Source: Halichondria panicea (Eukaryota > Porifera > Demospongiae > Suberitida > Halichondriidae). From it: a DNA stretch of 64,000 bases. Positions 53,722 through 64,000 of the stretch are shown here, one piece after another. The notes below the pieces were generated by a model. That model was not told the origin of the DNA, did not search any database, and saw only the letters and a list, made by a program, of their open reading frames with translations. How positions within the stretch are numbered: position 1 is the first letter of the stretch; every line of letters begins with the position of its first letter. Where the stretch lies: the NCBI RefSeq assembly GCF_963675165.1, contig NC_087393.1, forward strand, positions 1,989,502 to 2,053,501, given 5' to 3'. Both the position numbers and the translations under genes were made by a program.

Positions 53722-54585
53722 CTTGCAAGGATCTAGGAAGGGCGGTGCTTGATGAAAAAATGGCATGCTCAGCTGTGACTCACGTGAAAGAACAAGCCTT
53801 GCCATAACGTACCTATACTAGGATGGAATGGCTCTGTGCTTACCTTGCTGGTGCTCTGGGTTCTGATTTGCTGGAACGGAATTGTCATCTTTTAATTTAA
53901 GAAGTATGAAGAAGATATTAATTTCTAGATCTATAAAGAGTTGTAAATGAACATTAATTATTGTTCATTAATTTTTTCTACACTGCAGATTAAGTGCATC
54001 ATCATGATCGATCACACAAGTACAAATAATTATACAAGGCCGCCATGATAATGTGTCAAAAAGTGTATGGCAGTTTTCAATACCGTATAGCGAGCAGGTA
54101 ATTTTTACGTGGTAAATATTGTTTTATACAACAGGTGATATTCAATTTCGTTTGCTTCATTACGTGCACTGTATTGCATGTTTTCCGGTAGGTTTTTTCG
54201 GATTCAGCTTTCCCACTAAACCCACGGAAATTACTGTATTAGCAAATTGACGGGAAATTTTCGGTGCAAAATTTGCGTTCTTTGAGGCAGAGTAATTTAA
54301 TATACATGTACTGGGATAAACTCCCACGCACCAGTATTTCACATGCAAAGTTATTGGTGGGTGTGGTTTCCTTGCTTTGAAGCGCGAATATTTGAACCCA
54401 CGGACATTCCTGCTGAGGGCTCTGGAGCCAAATAGCAAAATGTGCACCAGCGAAAATTTCTCGCTATAGTAATCAAAAATCTTAAGAATTATTTTATTCG
54501 TTAAATTATTTTACCTGTCGTACATAATTGTAAAGTTTTGGATTAAGAAAATATTGCACACAAACACAGATTGTTACCTCCTCCA
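53722..54585. other. Divergent intergenic region, kinase C / RRN3-like C
   Basis: Homologous to 39562-40615 but without the 39661-39884 element. No promoter motif identified. Confidence 0.45.
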
Positions 54586-54853
54586 GAGATTCTCATGGTT
54601 CAACAGTGAACTGTCCAGCTGTACATTGACTATACCTGGCCAACCTCATCTCCGCTCAGACCTTCTATCTCAAGAGCACACCTACCTCGTTCTTACAACA
54701 GCTATGGATACCAACTATAACCCAGCTAGTGTGAGCTGTAACATCCATCAGGCTATGGACACCATTCTACAGTTAGTACCCACGGCTCCGTCAGTGCTCA
54801 TGCCACTCCTCACCAAGAACTATCCCTTCAAAGGGAGGGGACCAGACATTCAA
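54586..54853 (+). pseudogene. RRN3: RRN3-like C N-terminal exon, broken
   Basis: It retains the piece lost in B: SCNIHQAMDTILQLVPTAPS then VLMPLLTKNYPFKGRGPDIQ and donor GTGAGC. The earlier half is frame-broken around LYIDY / NLISAQT, with different indels from B. Confidence 0.75.
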
Positions 54854-57170
54854 GTGAGCTGCTACTGCATTCTGAGATACAAGGTTGGCATGTAACTGCT
54901 TTGGTCAGAAGCGTAGAAAATAATTTCCACTGGGGTGCAATTATCAAAGATTGGGAGTGTTGTGCATGCTGGAAGTCACGTGTATCATATGACGTGAGAA
55001 CATTTGTCCAGGGCAGCATGGCTGCTCTGTTAGTACAAAAGGCTAGCTAGATAATTAAAATCGTTCTGCTAGACAGTTACATGTAAATACAGTGCACAAA
55101 ATAACAGTCGGACATCGGCCAATTTCTACGCAAATAGCTTTATTTCCGAGCAAAGTAGCTTTTGTTCGGTTCATTGTCTGCTCAAGTTTGGAAATACTAT
55201 TGCATTTATCCTCGTGGCTATGTCAGCATAATTATAATTACTATTGAAAACTGAGCTAGCTAGCTACATGTAGCCTATCAAGACTGAAGTAATAGTCTAG
55301 TCCAGGATCCGATGGTTACTGATGATGCTACCCCTTGTTCCTGTGGTGTAGAGAGAAGATTCATCGTCCTACAATAATAACCTGTAATAAGAATAAGAAT
55401 TTCAATTAAAAGCTGACTGACGGATAGTAGTACAGTACTATAGTGATGAGCCTGAACTCATGATGAAGATGACTTGCTAGCTGATTGGGAAATTTTTTTA
55501 TGACTGTGTATAATTTTAATTGAAACTCTTTTGCGTGTATAACTTTTCATAATCAAAAGATTCATGGTCTTTGTCAAGACAAAAATTTTCATTACGGTTA
55601 GTGTCGACGGCCCTTATTCAGAAACCATTATCCTTTATCAGAGGTTCCACAGTACTATTGGAAGAGTTTTTATGCCTCGGTGCTCATGCGCAAGCAAGTA
55701 GCTAGTGTGTGTACACGGTGCGCATGTGCAAGCGAGGTATAATTATGGTAGTGTGTTTGTGTGTGTGTTTTTGTAGACTGCTCAAGAATCAGTAAGTGCA
55801 AGTATATAGGAGTTTCTATAGGCTTCTAGCCATGTTTTCCTGGGTAGATTTGCAAAATAATGCTTCGTTCTCGAGTTATGCCTAGTTTTGAGGCTGGATG
55901 GCGTGTCTTTAGAGGGCCGCCTTCTAATTGGAGGTAAAAAAAAACGCTTTTCCAGCCTCCTAATACGACCACCTTTACCAGCATAATGCGACGCCTTAAT
56001 AAGAGATTAATACGGTAGTAGCCTTATGTTGTGTAGCTTTGGCACCTCCACCAAGGTATCAGCATGTACATGTACCTGCGGTGGTTTTATTACTACCGTA
56101 CTCTCGCGAAAATAAGCCCATCTTGAATCAACGTCCATCCTCTCTTTTGCTTTGAAGTCTTGCACAAGGGTATTTTGGCTCGATTCAATATACGCCCATA
56201 CAGAATGAAGAGTTTGAACATGCGTAATAGCTAAATACCACATGTACACTATAGTGAATAAAGCAAGTTTTTAGGTATTACTATACTCTTTGCTGGACCA
56301 AGCAAGATCAGACATAATTATAAGCTTCGGGACCTGTTTAATTTGCCCTTGATAATGTATATGTAGGGAACAGCTAGTCCTATAATATGCAGAGAGAAAG
56401 GGAACAATTAACACAAATCTGCATGCACCCAGGCCAATTTTGCAGATTACCTTGCCTTGGTTTTCTGAAAGTACCTGATAGCTCTGTAAGAGTATGAGCT
56501 ACCATTCTTCAGGAAGTTCCTGCTGCTACATCTGACGAGCAACGAGTTCATTCCTTATATCATACTACCAAGAGTATAATTATGATAGAGAGGAGAGTAT
56601 TGAACGTGGGCATACTGTACATCAGATGTATGCAGAGAGTGACGTGACTTCCTGTATCTATCACAAGCTTGGAATTTGCACACTGACCAATTCGAGCGTG
56701 GGTGATGTAATCAACTTTCTTGACCTCCGTTGTCAATGAAATGTTCATGCTATGTATTGAAATGAAATTAATAAAGAATTATCATAGAGCCATTCAAGTG
56801 TAAGCCTTGATTTGATGCCGTTGGAGGGCGTATATTTGAGTGAAAACTCGCCGTTCGCGATTAAACGCCCAGTTCCCAAATAAGCCTACGTATACTTCTT
56901 GCAGAAAAGTGTCGATGCATTTTCGCGAGGATACGGTATAGCTTAGCCCTTTCCCTGCTTTAATTAAAAGTGAATATTAAAGGGTGGGGATATTTTTGGG
57001 AGGATACGGACATACGGTATATAGCTGATTAATAGGAGATATGTATATATTCTGTTACAGCAACTATATATCGACTCAGCAAAAATTGTAATTAATGGTC
57101 CTTTTAGTTGTTTGAACTTATTTTGTAAATTACCATTATTGATATTGTTCGTACGTTTCACCCAACACAG
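54854..57170. repeat. RRN3-like C intron
   Basis: No exon recognised. 55570-55665 matches block A 26687-26775. 55674-55900 is a GCCTCGGTGC...GCGAGGTATA element with a GT tract. 56096-56936 is the TA-target MITE. Confidence 0.5.
56096..56936. mobile_element. 841-bp TA-target MITE
   Basis: Copy of 41559-42395, left end CCGTACTCTCGCGAAAATAA, right end TTTTCGCGAGGATACGG, TA on both sides. Confidence 0.7.
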
Positions 57171-57222
57171 GTCGTCATTGTACGTACAGTCTCAGGAGTG
57201 GGAGGAAATGCAAATAGCAGAG
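57171..57222 (+). pseudogene. RRN3: RRN3-like C exon e
   Basis: As at 42619 but with two residues removed in frame (VQSQEWEEMQIAE). Splice sites intact. Confidence 0.72.
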
Positions 57223-58019
57223 GTGAGGAAAAATGGTGTCCAACATCTATTCCACTATAGCCTCTGATGCAATTACCAGATTTTACATTTATCCCCGGTA
57301 CATTCTACGTAAAGCTTGTGACGTTAATTGTTAGGTGGAGAGCGAAATAATTACACACAACAAATTGTGTTGTACATGTACGACGACAACGATTTACGTG
57401 TACAGACTTATCTATTATGGTTACTATGATCACTGTAATATTATGGTTACTATGCATAAGGGCCCTTGTTATCATTTTGAATAACTGCCCAAGACATCGT
57501 AAATAATCTAGTTCTATTGAACCAATCACAGTGATGTAGTTTAATGTAGTTAAACGTAGTTAACGAGGAAGCATCATAACTGCGGCCTCACCTCGGTTAT
57601 AGAGGTGCTCAGGCGTGGCCCCGTATATCGCGCATGCGTGACTTACTGGCTTACACGTGCATATCGGGCTGCTCAACTGCTCAACTTTCGAGCCTCCCAC
57701 CCTCCCTGTCATGCAGACATTACTCTGACCACTCCTTTCCATCTTTTGATGTGATTACCAGTAAGGGGGCTGAATGAGCCCCCCCCCCCCAACACTTACG
57801 TGCTTAATGCTAACCGCAGGGGCCCCTCTCTCAGTACTTCCCCAAAACCTAACCACAGTCACGTGACCCCAAATCCCGTCTGGGTTCAAAGGGCACGCGA
57901 CTCCTAATTAATATCCACGCCTCGGATATGACATACTAATTCTTGCATATTCATGCGACCATAGTTAAATGTTATACATTGTAATTATGTAATGTTTTTC
58001 TCCTCTCAGCTGGAAGATG
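57223..58019. other. RRN3-like C last intron
   Basis: No gene was supported. A C-homopolymer near 57778-57791 forms a short inverted pair with AGGGGGCT. A minus-strand open frame at 57560-57742 was not accepted. Confidence 0.4.
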
Positions 58020-58113
58020 ACCACAGCTCTATGCATGGCCTCTTCTCTCCCCAACAGTCTGCCCATGACTACCTCACTGGACTCATCTACCTTACTCTGT
58101 ATCACCATCATAG
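58020..58113 (+). pseudogene. RRN3: RRN3-like C last exon, frameshifted
   Basis: Shares the 4-bp insertion after LEDDHSSM and the 2-bp deletion with block B. Confidence 0.75.
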
Positions 58114-58726
58114 ACTGAGCACTTTTTACCCGAGGCGCGCGTAGGCAGCCACGGGTATAGTAGTTATAAAAAATTATTACATAGGATGAAATCATTTTCA
58201 CTACTGTTCGAACATCGACAGAATCGATTTGTATGTAGGTAAAAATTTGCTATTTGACGAACATTTTTCCTGGGCGTGCTTACCGGAACGCATGCAATGC
58301 TGTGCAAGGAAGCAAACTCACTGCAGTTCAAGTTCAATGAATTTTTACGCCCCGAAAATTACCCACTACAATGTATACGGTACAATGAAGAGTGTCATAC
58401 AGGATTTTGGATTAAAGTGGATCGATGCTCTGCAAATGTTTGGGGTTTGGGGGGTGTTTTAGTTGCATTACAAATGTATTACAGTACATTTTATGTGTCA
58501 TTTGTTCAAAAATAATTATATAAGGCACATGCAGGTTGTTTATATAATTATGTGAGGCTAGCACCACCTCCAATGCTCGTGCTCTTACTTCTTCTCAGGA
58601 GCAGTTATAGGTTGTACACCGTCACTGCATACGTACTTAAGTTTTCTTTCTAATTGAGCACAAAATAATCAACATAAATTCTTACAAAAGCGGATATAAA
58701 GAACACATAAAATTCCACAGAAGTAA
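58114..58726. other. Intergenic between RRN3-like C and gene D end
   Basis: Homologous to 45408-46010; no gene recognised. Confidence 0.45.
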
Positions 58727-58816
58727 TTACATAACATTACACTGTTTAGGCTGTAACAATTCACAGACTTGAGTGTGTCCATTCTTATGAGCCAGATCGT
58801 AGGCAGATTGACCGTC
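58727..58816 (-). CDS. Gene D terminal exon
   Basis: 90 nt: DGQSAYDLAHKNGHTQVCEL then LQPKQCNVM and TAA. Confidence 0.82.
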   Translation of the reverse strand, partial: DGQSAYDLAHKNGHTQVCELLQPKQCNVM

Positions 58817-61800
58817 CTGCATTGTATGAGCATGACTCAATATACAGTACCACATGCATATGATGTGTAATGACTCACATTGTTCCTGAGGTTGGGGTCA
58901 GCTCCTCAAGAGAGAAGGTGACGGACAATGGCAGAGTGTCCATTAGTGGCAGCAGACATCAGAGGAGTCGTGTTACGCTGCATTGGGGAGAGAATAGTTT
59001 GTCACAGGTGGACTTAGCTGATCTCTCTCTGCTAACCATGGTCAGGATGTTGACGCTGGTCTGGGCTTGTGTTAAAGTTGCTGCAACATTTGTATGACCT
59101 TTTTGACAGGCTGCATGTAATGCAGTGAAACCATTCTGTGTACAGAGTAAAGTCAAATTAGGGAAACACAAACACCAGCAGCCAGCAGCTAAAAACTAAC
59201 TGATCACAATGTACACTGAATAATGATATAAGGCACACTGACTCCCCACACTCACCTAGCTTGTATTATAATTACTAATTACTGTATAGTGGGTAGCGAG
59301 CGGGTATATTTCGAGGGTAAACTTATACAAACGCAATCTGTTACGCGAAAGTTTATCCCTCGAAACCACTATACATATACATAGTAATACCAAGGGCGTA
59401 TGAAAAGAAGAGGGCATGTAATTTATATAATTATGTATACTGTGTATGCGTTGTATATTGACGAGTCAGCAGGATATGCTATATTTAGCCAATCGCCCAC
59501 TAGGGAATGGAGTAAAACAAGAGTATAAAGTGCACGTGCAATAAATTCTTTACTATTTCTAGACATAAACCCCTGCCCATTTATAATACGATTGTAGTTG
59601 CATGCCCTGTTCTCTTCATACGCCCTTGCATGGTAATAATTATTATATACAATGTATAAAACACAAATTTGACGCTGAACTAATTTTTTGGAATAAATTT
59701 AGCACATGCATGTGCATACATGCCAGGGGATTTTGGATCAGGGGGGGGGGGGGGGGGGGTGAATTGGGCAATTTAAAAATATAGGAGGGGTGAAGTCATC
59801 AGAATTATAGCAGTACAAAGGAATCTGCCAGATCCTAGGGGGGGCAAAACTACACAGAAGCGTTTTCCAAATAATTATATGCAGGGTGCAGGTCATTTCA
59901 GGCTTACCCAGGAATGTATATATATATGAATATCAGCATTCTTGCCAAACTCCTAACTAGCTACCACACTACGAGAACGCTACTTTGTGCTTGATCGTGA
60001 TATTTTGACTTTGTGCATGTTGAGTCAATGTAATTGTAAATGGACGTCTTGTAGAATGCCCTCTTACTTAAAACTCTCTCGTGGTAGAAAGTTACACATT
60101 GCAGATCAGGCGTTCCAAACAGCACAGTAAGTTAGAGAGAGACCAACCAATTAAGAGTTCTGTGTTGATAGGAAGCATGTACACACGAGTGATGCAAATG
60201 AAAATTGTTGCTGAAGATGGAAAAACCCATGCATTCATCCAATTGCACATGAGCGAGTACGATTATTAAGTTCCTTCGAATTTGAGCATGTGCAGTAGAT
60301 AAATATCATGTGTTCACAATAATTGCACGGTGTGGTTTAGTGATTTTATTATAGTGAGTAAGATTCTACTCTTTGTTGGTACCAAGAGCGGATAGAACAA
60401 GTTTTTCTGCTTGCCTCCAAGAAGTATATGCAGGGAACAACTACGTCCTTTATCCCAAATCTCAGAACAATTTCGATCACTCATGCAATTTTGCAGGTTA
60501 CCTGCTGTTCCTTTGGTTTTTTTGTATATACCGTAGAAACTGGATTATTAGCGCTCACTCGATTATAAACGTATCTAGCGCATGCTCAACTGCAGGTTTT
60601 TTGTACTCGAATTGAAGCGCTTTTCTAATTATGCAAAGGATATTAGTGAAAATTTAGAATTGATGATTCAGCTAATTTTGTTTACCTATGAGCTAGTTAG
60701 CTTGTACAGTGCATGGTAGCTACATAGCTGGTGATATCCACCTGGAAAGACTATCTGGGCATGCTGTTACCTTGTCTGATGATACTGAGAGAATGTGAGA
60801 CAAAAATGAGATCCTTTTGTTCCAGTTCCTGGTCAATATGAATGTTTTAAATGAACTGTAAAATGAACTGTAGTATAATAGTATGATAATATTATAGATC
60901 CATTAGGGTTGCCTGCTTGCTCACTTCCTAGCTATAGCTTACGAGTCTGCTCTCATCACAGAGACATCTCGAAAATAACTGCATTATAGGCACATTCTCG
61001 AATATAAACATATAATTATAATGCACAAGAAACATGTATGGTAACTGCTATCAGCTAAGCTACAAGCATAATTGAAGCCTCAAAACGCGGTCGCGGGTAT
61101 TTGAGGAACGTATTTTTAACTCACTGTTAATTTAATTAGAAGGGCACCATGTTTCGAAGAAATATGGTAGTTTGAAAAGTCGCGCACATGCAGTGTAACG
61201 AGAGCTGTTTCTACAAAGAATGGCACACATAATTATACATACAGTAGCGGTCAATAATTATAGTTCCCGTTATATGTTTATGTAATATGTACGTAGCACA
61301 TTAATAAGGAGCAAAACAAGAGCTGAAAGTACGCTTATGGTACTCTACCACATACGCTAGCATTTGTAGCCTCTACACAGGCTCTCCTTTTTCTGTTCTT
61401 TATCACAATCGTTCAATAAGATAAAATACTGTATTATTCGTTCAATGAGATAAAATACGGTATTAATTGGAGGAATAAAGAAAGAAATAGACGTAAAGTT
61501 AGGAAAAAGGAGAGCCTGTATCGGGAAGTCGCGTGAGGGTAGAAGGGTGGTAGAAGGGTGAAAATGAGCGTGGGCATACTGAGCTAGAGATGTTGGACTG
61601 CCCACGCAGAGGTCTACGACTAGTAAAACTTTGCCTGCTGCAAGCTGGACATGGACTTGGAACTGGAAGTTTGCAAGCACTATAGCTAGCTCTATACCTT
61701 AGGCTTAGCTAGATGATCTACTAGTCTAGATTGTGTGTTTAGATTCTATCACTATTACCTTTTCTTGTGTCTTTCTACATGCTATAGTAGAATAGCTTAG

Positions 61801-64000
61801 TCATCATTATCATATAGCAGGTAGCTACTGCCACCAGAGCTGGCCACGCTGGTTCTCTGATCTGACTTGCAGCACAGCTTGGTGGTTGTCTCAGTGCAGT
61901 ACAGTACAGTCTTACTCGGAATGCGTGGGAGAATACCTTACGTCACGATTGTGGGCTACATATCGCCCACGTTCATAAAAATCCTTGTGGATCACGCGAT
62001 TTCCCAAACCAGGCCTTACGTTTTCTTAACTGTACGCCCATTTCTTTCTTTGCTGCCTCACTATGTCTTTCTTATGTTTATGGATGAACAGTGACAACAG
62101 CAAGAAAAAGTAAGGCCTGGGAACGAGGCTAAGCATTTGTACAGTGCGTTTATTTCGTACTCGTACCATTTAACAGCTGAATATATCATGAATTTTTTGG
62201 GTATGAGTAAAGAGCTAGTTGTGTGATATGGCTATAGCAAGCGTTTTCTAGGGACTGTTGTAGATCTAAGATCCACAAAAACATGCAATGTGAAGCCGGG
62301 GGAACACCAAGAAGCAGAATAGAGATCGAACGAGAGCATAACTCTGATCCGTTCATTCATATGTGGGTTTTACGGTGGTAGTTTTTTTTTGCTATCAAAA
62401 CGGAAATGCTCCAAATGTACTTACATGTGTAGTACGTAAACGAAACGGGAACTTTGTTTACTGTACATTGATGTACGTATACCTTAGCGTCTATTTGAGC
62501 TATACTTCAATTCAGGAATCGAAATAATGAATACAACTACACTGACTCGTACACTCACATTTGTTTGTACATCAACAATGGCCCCAGCTTCAAGCAAGAG
62601 CTCCACACACTTCTGGTGATCACAGAAACTGGCTGCGTAGAGAGAGGACTGTCTCCACTGTAATGTAAACGACAACAAAATAGTTATTATAATTATGGAT
62701 TTGTCCTCATGCACTCACTGGTCCATGCAACACCACTCCTATATATACGACTGTATATTGTACATACATAGTTTAATAGACACATATCTGGTACACCCAT
62801 GAAAGTGATGCTCGATCTGCTTAATGACAACCTCACCACCTGAGATACATACATAGTCTTGATTTGACACTACTGCATGTAACAGTGGAACCATGCTTTA
62901 CGGCCATCCCTGAATAACTACGATCTGTTACATTATAACAGCCAAAATCAAAGCTCCAGATCGCAGACACATGTACTTCAGTATAGAGGCGACCACATAA
63001 CAGGCAGAAAATTATTGCTGAGATATGTATCATTGTGCATGATCTATGAAAATCTAGCTCTAACTTGATCCTATACAAAGCTTGCAAGACATAAAGAGAA
63101 ACATTGATTTTGTAGTACAGTCACATAAATGAAGCTCTCAACTACATACACCTCTCTGTATCAAAACCTTACTCCCCATGGCAGAAAATTTACGGGAAGG
63201 AGGCAACCGCCCCCGCAAATTTTAAACCAGAAACACACTAATTATCGCGTAGAAGCGCATGCAAATGGCAGAAAACTGCTACTTACCTTCATCAACAAGA
63301 CAGTATGTGATAGAGCTCATTTCTGCTTATTCTACATACCTAGTTGGCTAGTTATCCAGAAGTTAGCTAGCCAGAGGTGAGTTACTGAAATTTGAAGTTA
63401 AATAGTACAGGAGGCAAGGGCCTCCTCTGCCTCATTGCTAGTTACGCCCCTGCAGGGGCGTAGGGAGCTTTGGGGGCTGGAGTCCCCCTTCCTCTGCAGA
63501 AGTACCAACAGGAGTCTTTCTTCTATGTACAACTTTTGAGCGTGGGCTACTACAGCAATACAGTACTGGTACAGATTATTGGCACGATCAGCATGCCCAA
63601 GAGCTAGCTAGTAACTTGAGACTGCAGTGCGCTAAGATAAGCTTACATCATGGAAGTGACGTTTATACTTGTGTACTGTGAACTAAATAATGCCAGAAGT
63701 TAGGTATGTGAGACTAATTTAAAGCTGCCTTAATTGTCACAGACACTGGACCACTATTTCACAAGGAGTAGTGAGCCTCAAGCAGCTTGCCAAGCTCTAG
63801 TGCAATTTGAGTGCCGATATGAAGAACCAGCAAAGTAACTGAATAGCTGTACTGTTGCTAGTTAGACATCAGACATTCAATATAGAATCATCCATAAGAT
63901 GTTAAAACCGCTAGCTAGAACTAGCTGTAGTTGGCCCTAATCATAATTTTTGTTGTTGTTTATAGCAGGATAAGAGCTGACTTCCTGGAATTCAGTAATT
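58727..64000 (-). CDS. Gene D: 3' part of a fourth kinase-ankyrin gene
   Basis: Visible exons: ANK 62559-62657, ANK 59037-59135, ANK 58879-58977 (stop) and terminal 58727-58816. The kinase exon is expected beyond 64000, since 62658-64000 matches the gene A/B/C intron that follows ANK exon 3. It carries an ANK exon (59037) not seen in A-C. The in-frame TGA in the penultimate exon would cut off about the last 40 residues. Confidence 0.68.
58879..58977 (-). pseudogene. Gene D penultimate ANK exon (type Z) with stop
   Basis: RNTTPLMSAATNGHSAIVRH then LLS-stop-GADPNLRNN. The Cys codon TGT of B and C is TGA here. Boundaries intact. Confidence 0.83.
59037..59135 (-). CDS. Gene D ANK exon (type W)
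   Basis: 99 nt, phase 0-0: NGFTALHAACQKGHTNVAAT then LTQAQTSVNILTM. Acceptor TACACAG, donor GTTAGC. A classic ANK repeat whose type is unique in this window. Confidence 0.83.
59391..59628. mobile_element. 238-bp inverted-repeat element
   Basis: Arms 59391-59418 and 59601-59628 (AAGGGCGTATGAAAAGAAG... and its inverse) are near-perfect. The target duplication is unclear. Confidence 0.6.
61367..62131. mobile_element. 765-bp hAT-like MITE with perfect 8-bp target duplication
   Basis: AGCATTTG flanks both sides (61359-61366, 62132-62139). Ends TAGCCTCTACACAGGC and the inverse of GCCTGGGAACGAGGCTA are imperfect inverted repeats. Paralogous modules (for example about 29810) read straight through CTAGCATCTGTACAG. 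No transposase frame. The plus frame at 61867-62094 lies inside and is not supported as a gene. Confidence 0.8.
62559..62657 (-). CDS. Gene D ANK exon (type Y, position 3)
   Basis: 99 nt, phase 0-0, open: WRQSSLYAASFCDHQKCVEL then LLEAGAIVDVQTN. It lacks the stop seen at this position in B and C. Confidence 0.85.
62658..64000. repeat. Gene D intron, copy of the ANK exon 2-3 intron
   Basis: Matches 34599-35950 and 49156-50550. No exon before the window ends. Confidence 0.65.

Larger units (their letters stand above)
54586..58113 (+). pseudogene. RRN3: RRN3-like pseudogene C
   Basis: Pieces: N-terminal exon 54586-54853, exon e 57171-57222 with a 6-bp in-frame deletion, last exon 58020-58113 frameshifted. 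Middle exons are absent, as in B. There is no ERCC1 segment in the last intron; intron sequence there (57370-57500) instead resembles block A (27066-27200), which indicates that the ERCC1 insertion is specific to block B. Confidence 0.75.
59136..62558. repeat. Gene D intron with repeats
   Basis: No exon recognised. 59283-59375 is a small CTGTATAGTGGG / CCACTATAC inverted repeat. 59391-59628 has 28-bp inverted arms. A run of 19 G lies at 59741-59759. 60150-61340 is the recurrent module. 61367-62131 is an element with 8-bp target duplication. Confidence 0.55.

Noticed and set aside
57560-57742. 60-codon minus-strand frame with Cys-rich stretch
   Set aside because: No splice or homology support; inside an RRN3-like intron.
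61867-62094. Plus-strand hydrophobic 75-codon frame
   Set aside because: Lies entirely within a delimited non-autonomous element and has no recognisable domain.

Overview
The window looks like AT-rich nuclear DNA of an early-branching animal. The genes have short phase-0 introns with GTGAGT/AG junctions, animal RRN3 and ERCC1 exons are present, and the introns are packed with small inverted-repeat elements. A demosponge is my best guess (inference; no organism-specific marker was proved). No rRNA, tRNA, CRISPR or bacterial-type operon was seen.

The backbone is a tandem array of four related minus-strand genes. Each starts with one 921-nt protein kinase exon and continues into ankyrin (ANK) repeat exons. 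The N-terminal kinase plus C-terminal ANK layout matches that of RIPK4/ANKK1. Gene A (kinase 22713-23633) has eight ANK exons down to position 648 and runs off the left edge. Gene B (kinase 38641-39561) is complete to a stop codon at 28163. Gene C (kinase 52796-53721) ends at 46011. Gene D shows only its 3' part (62657-58727) and enters from the right edge. Almost every ANK exon is exactly 99 nt and phase 0-0, so each is one 33-residue repeat that can be gained, lost or skipped without changing frame. Several copies are damaged: B and C share a stop in one ANK exon, C has a 5-bp insertion just after the kinase start codon, and D has a stop in its penultimate exon.

On the plus strand, upstream of and divergent from each kinase, lie pieces of RRN3 (TIF-IA, the RNA polymerase I initiation factor). 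Copy A (25189-27363) has good splice sites, but one exon appears out of order relative to the human protein. Copies B and C carry an N-terminal exon with frame breaks and a frameshifted last exon. In block B only, the 3' half of ERCC1 (43.0-44.6 kb, six exons) sits inside the last RRN3 intron. The acceptor end of its first exon is repeated in tandem, giving five candidate 3' splice sites.

The rest is segmental duplication and non-autonomous transposons. A block of about 2.6 kb (28.14-30.7 kb) recurs at 45.99-48.6 kb at a constant offset over most of its length. Empty sites in paralogous introns let several insertions be delimited to the base: TA-target elements at 2252, 5773, 18836, 33863 and 39661, and elements with 8-bp target duplications at 52144 and 61367. 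No transposase gene was found. All homology calls are by eye; no alignment or transcript data were available.
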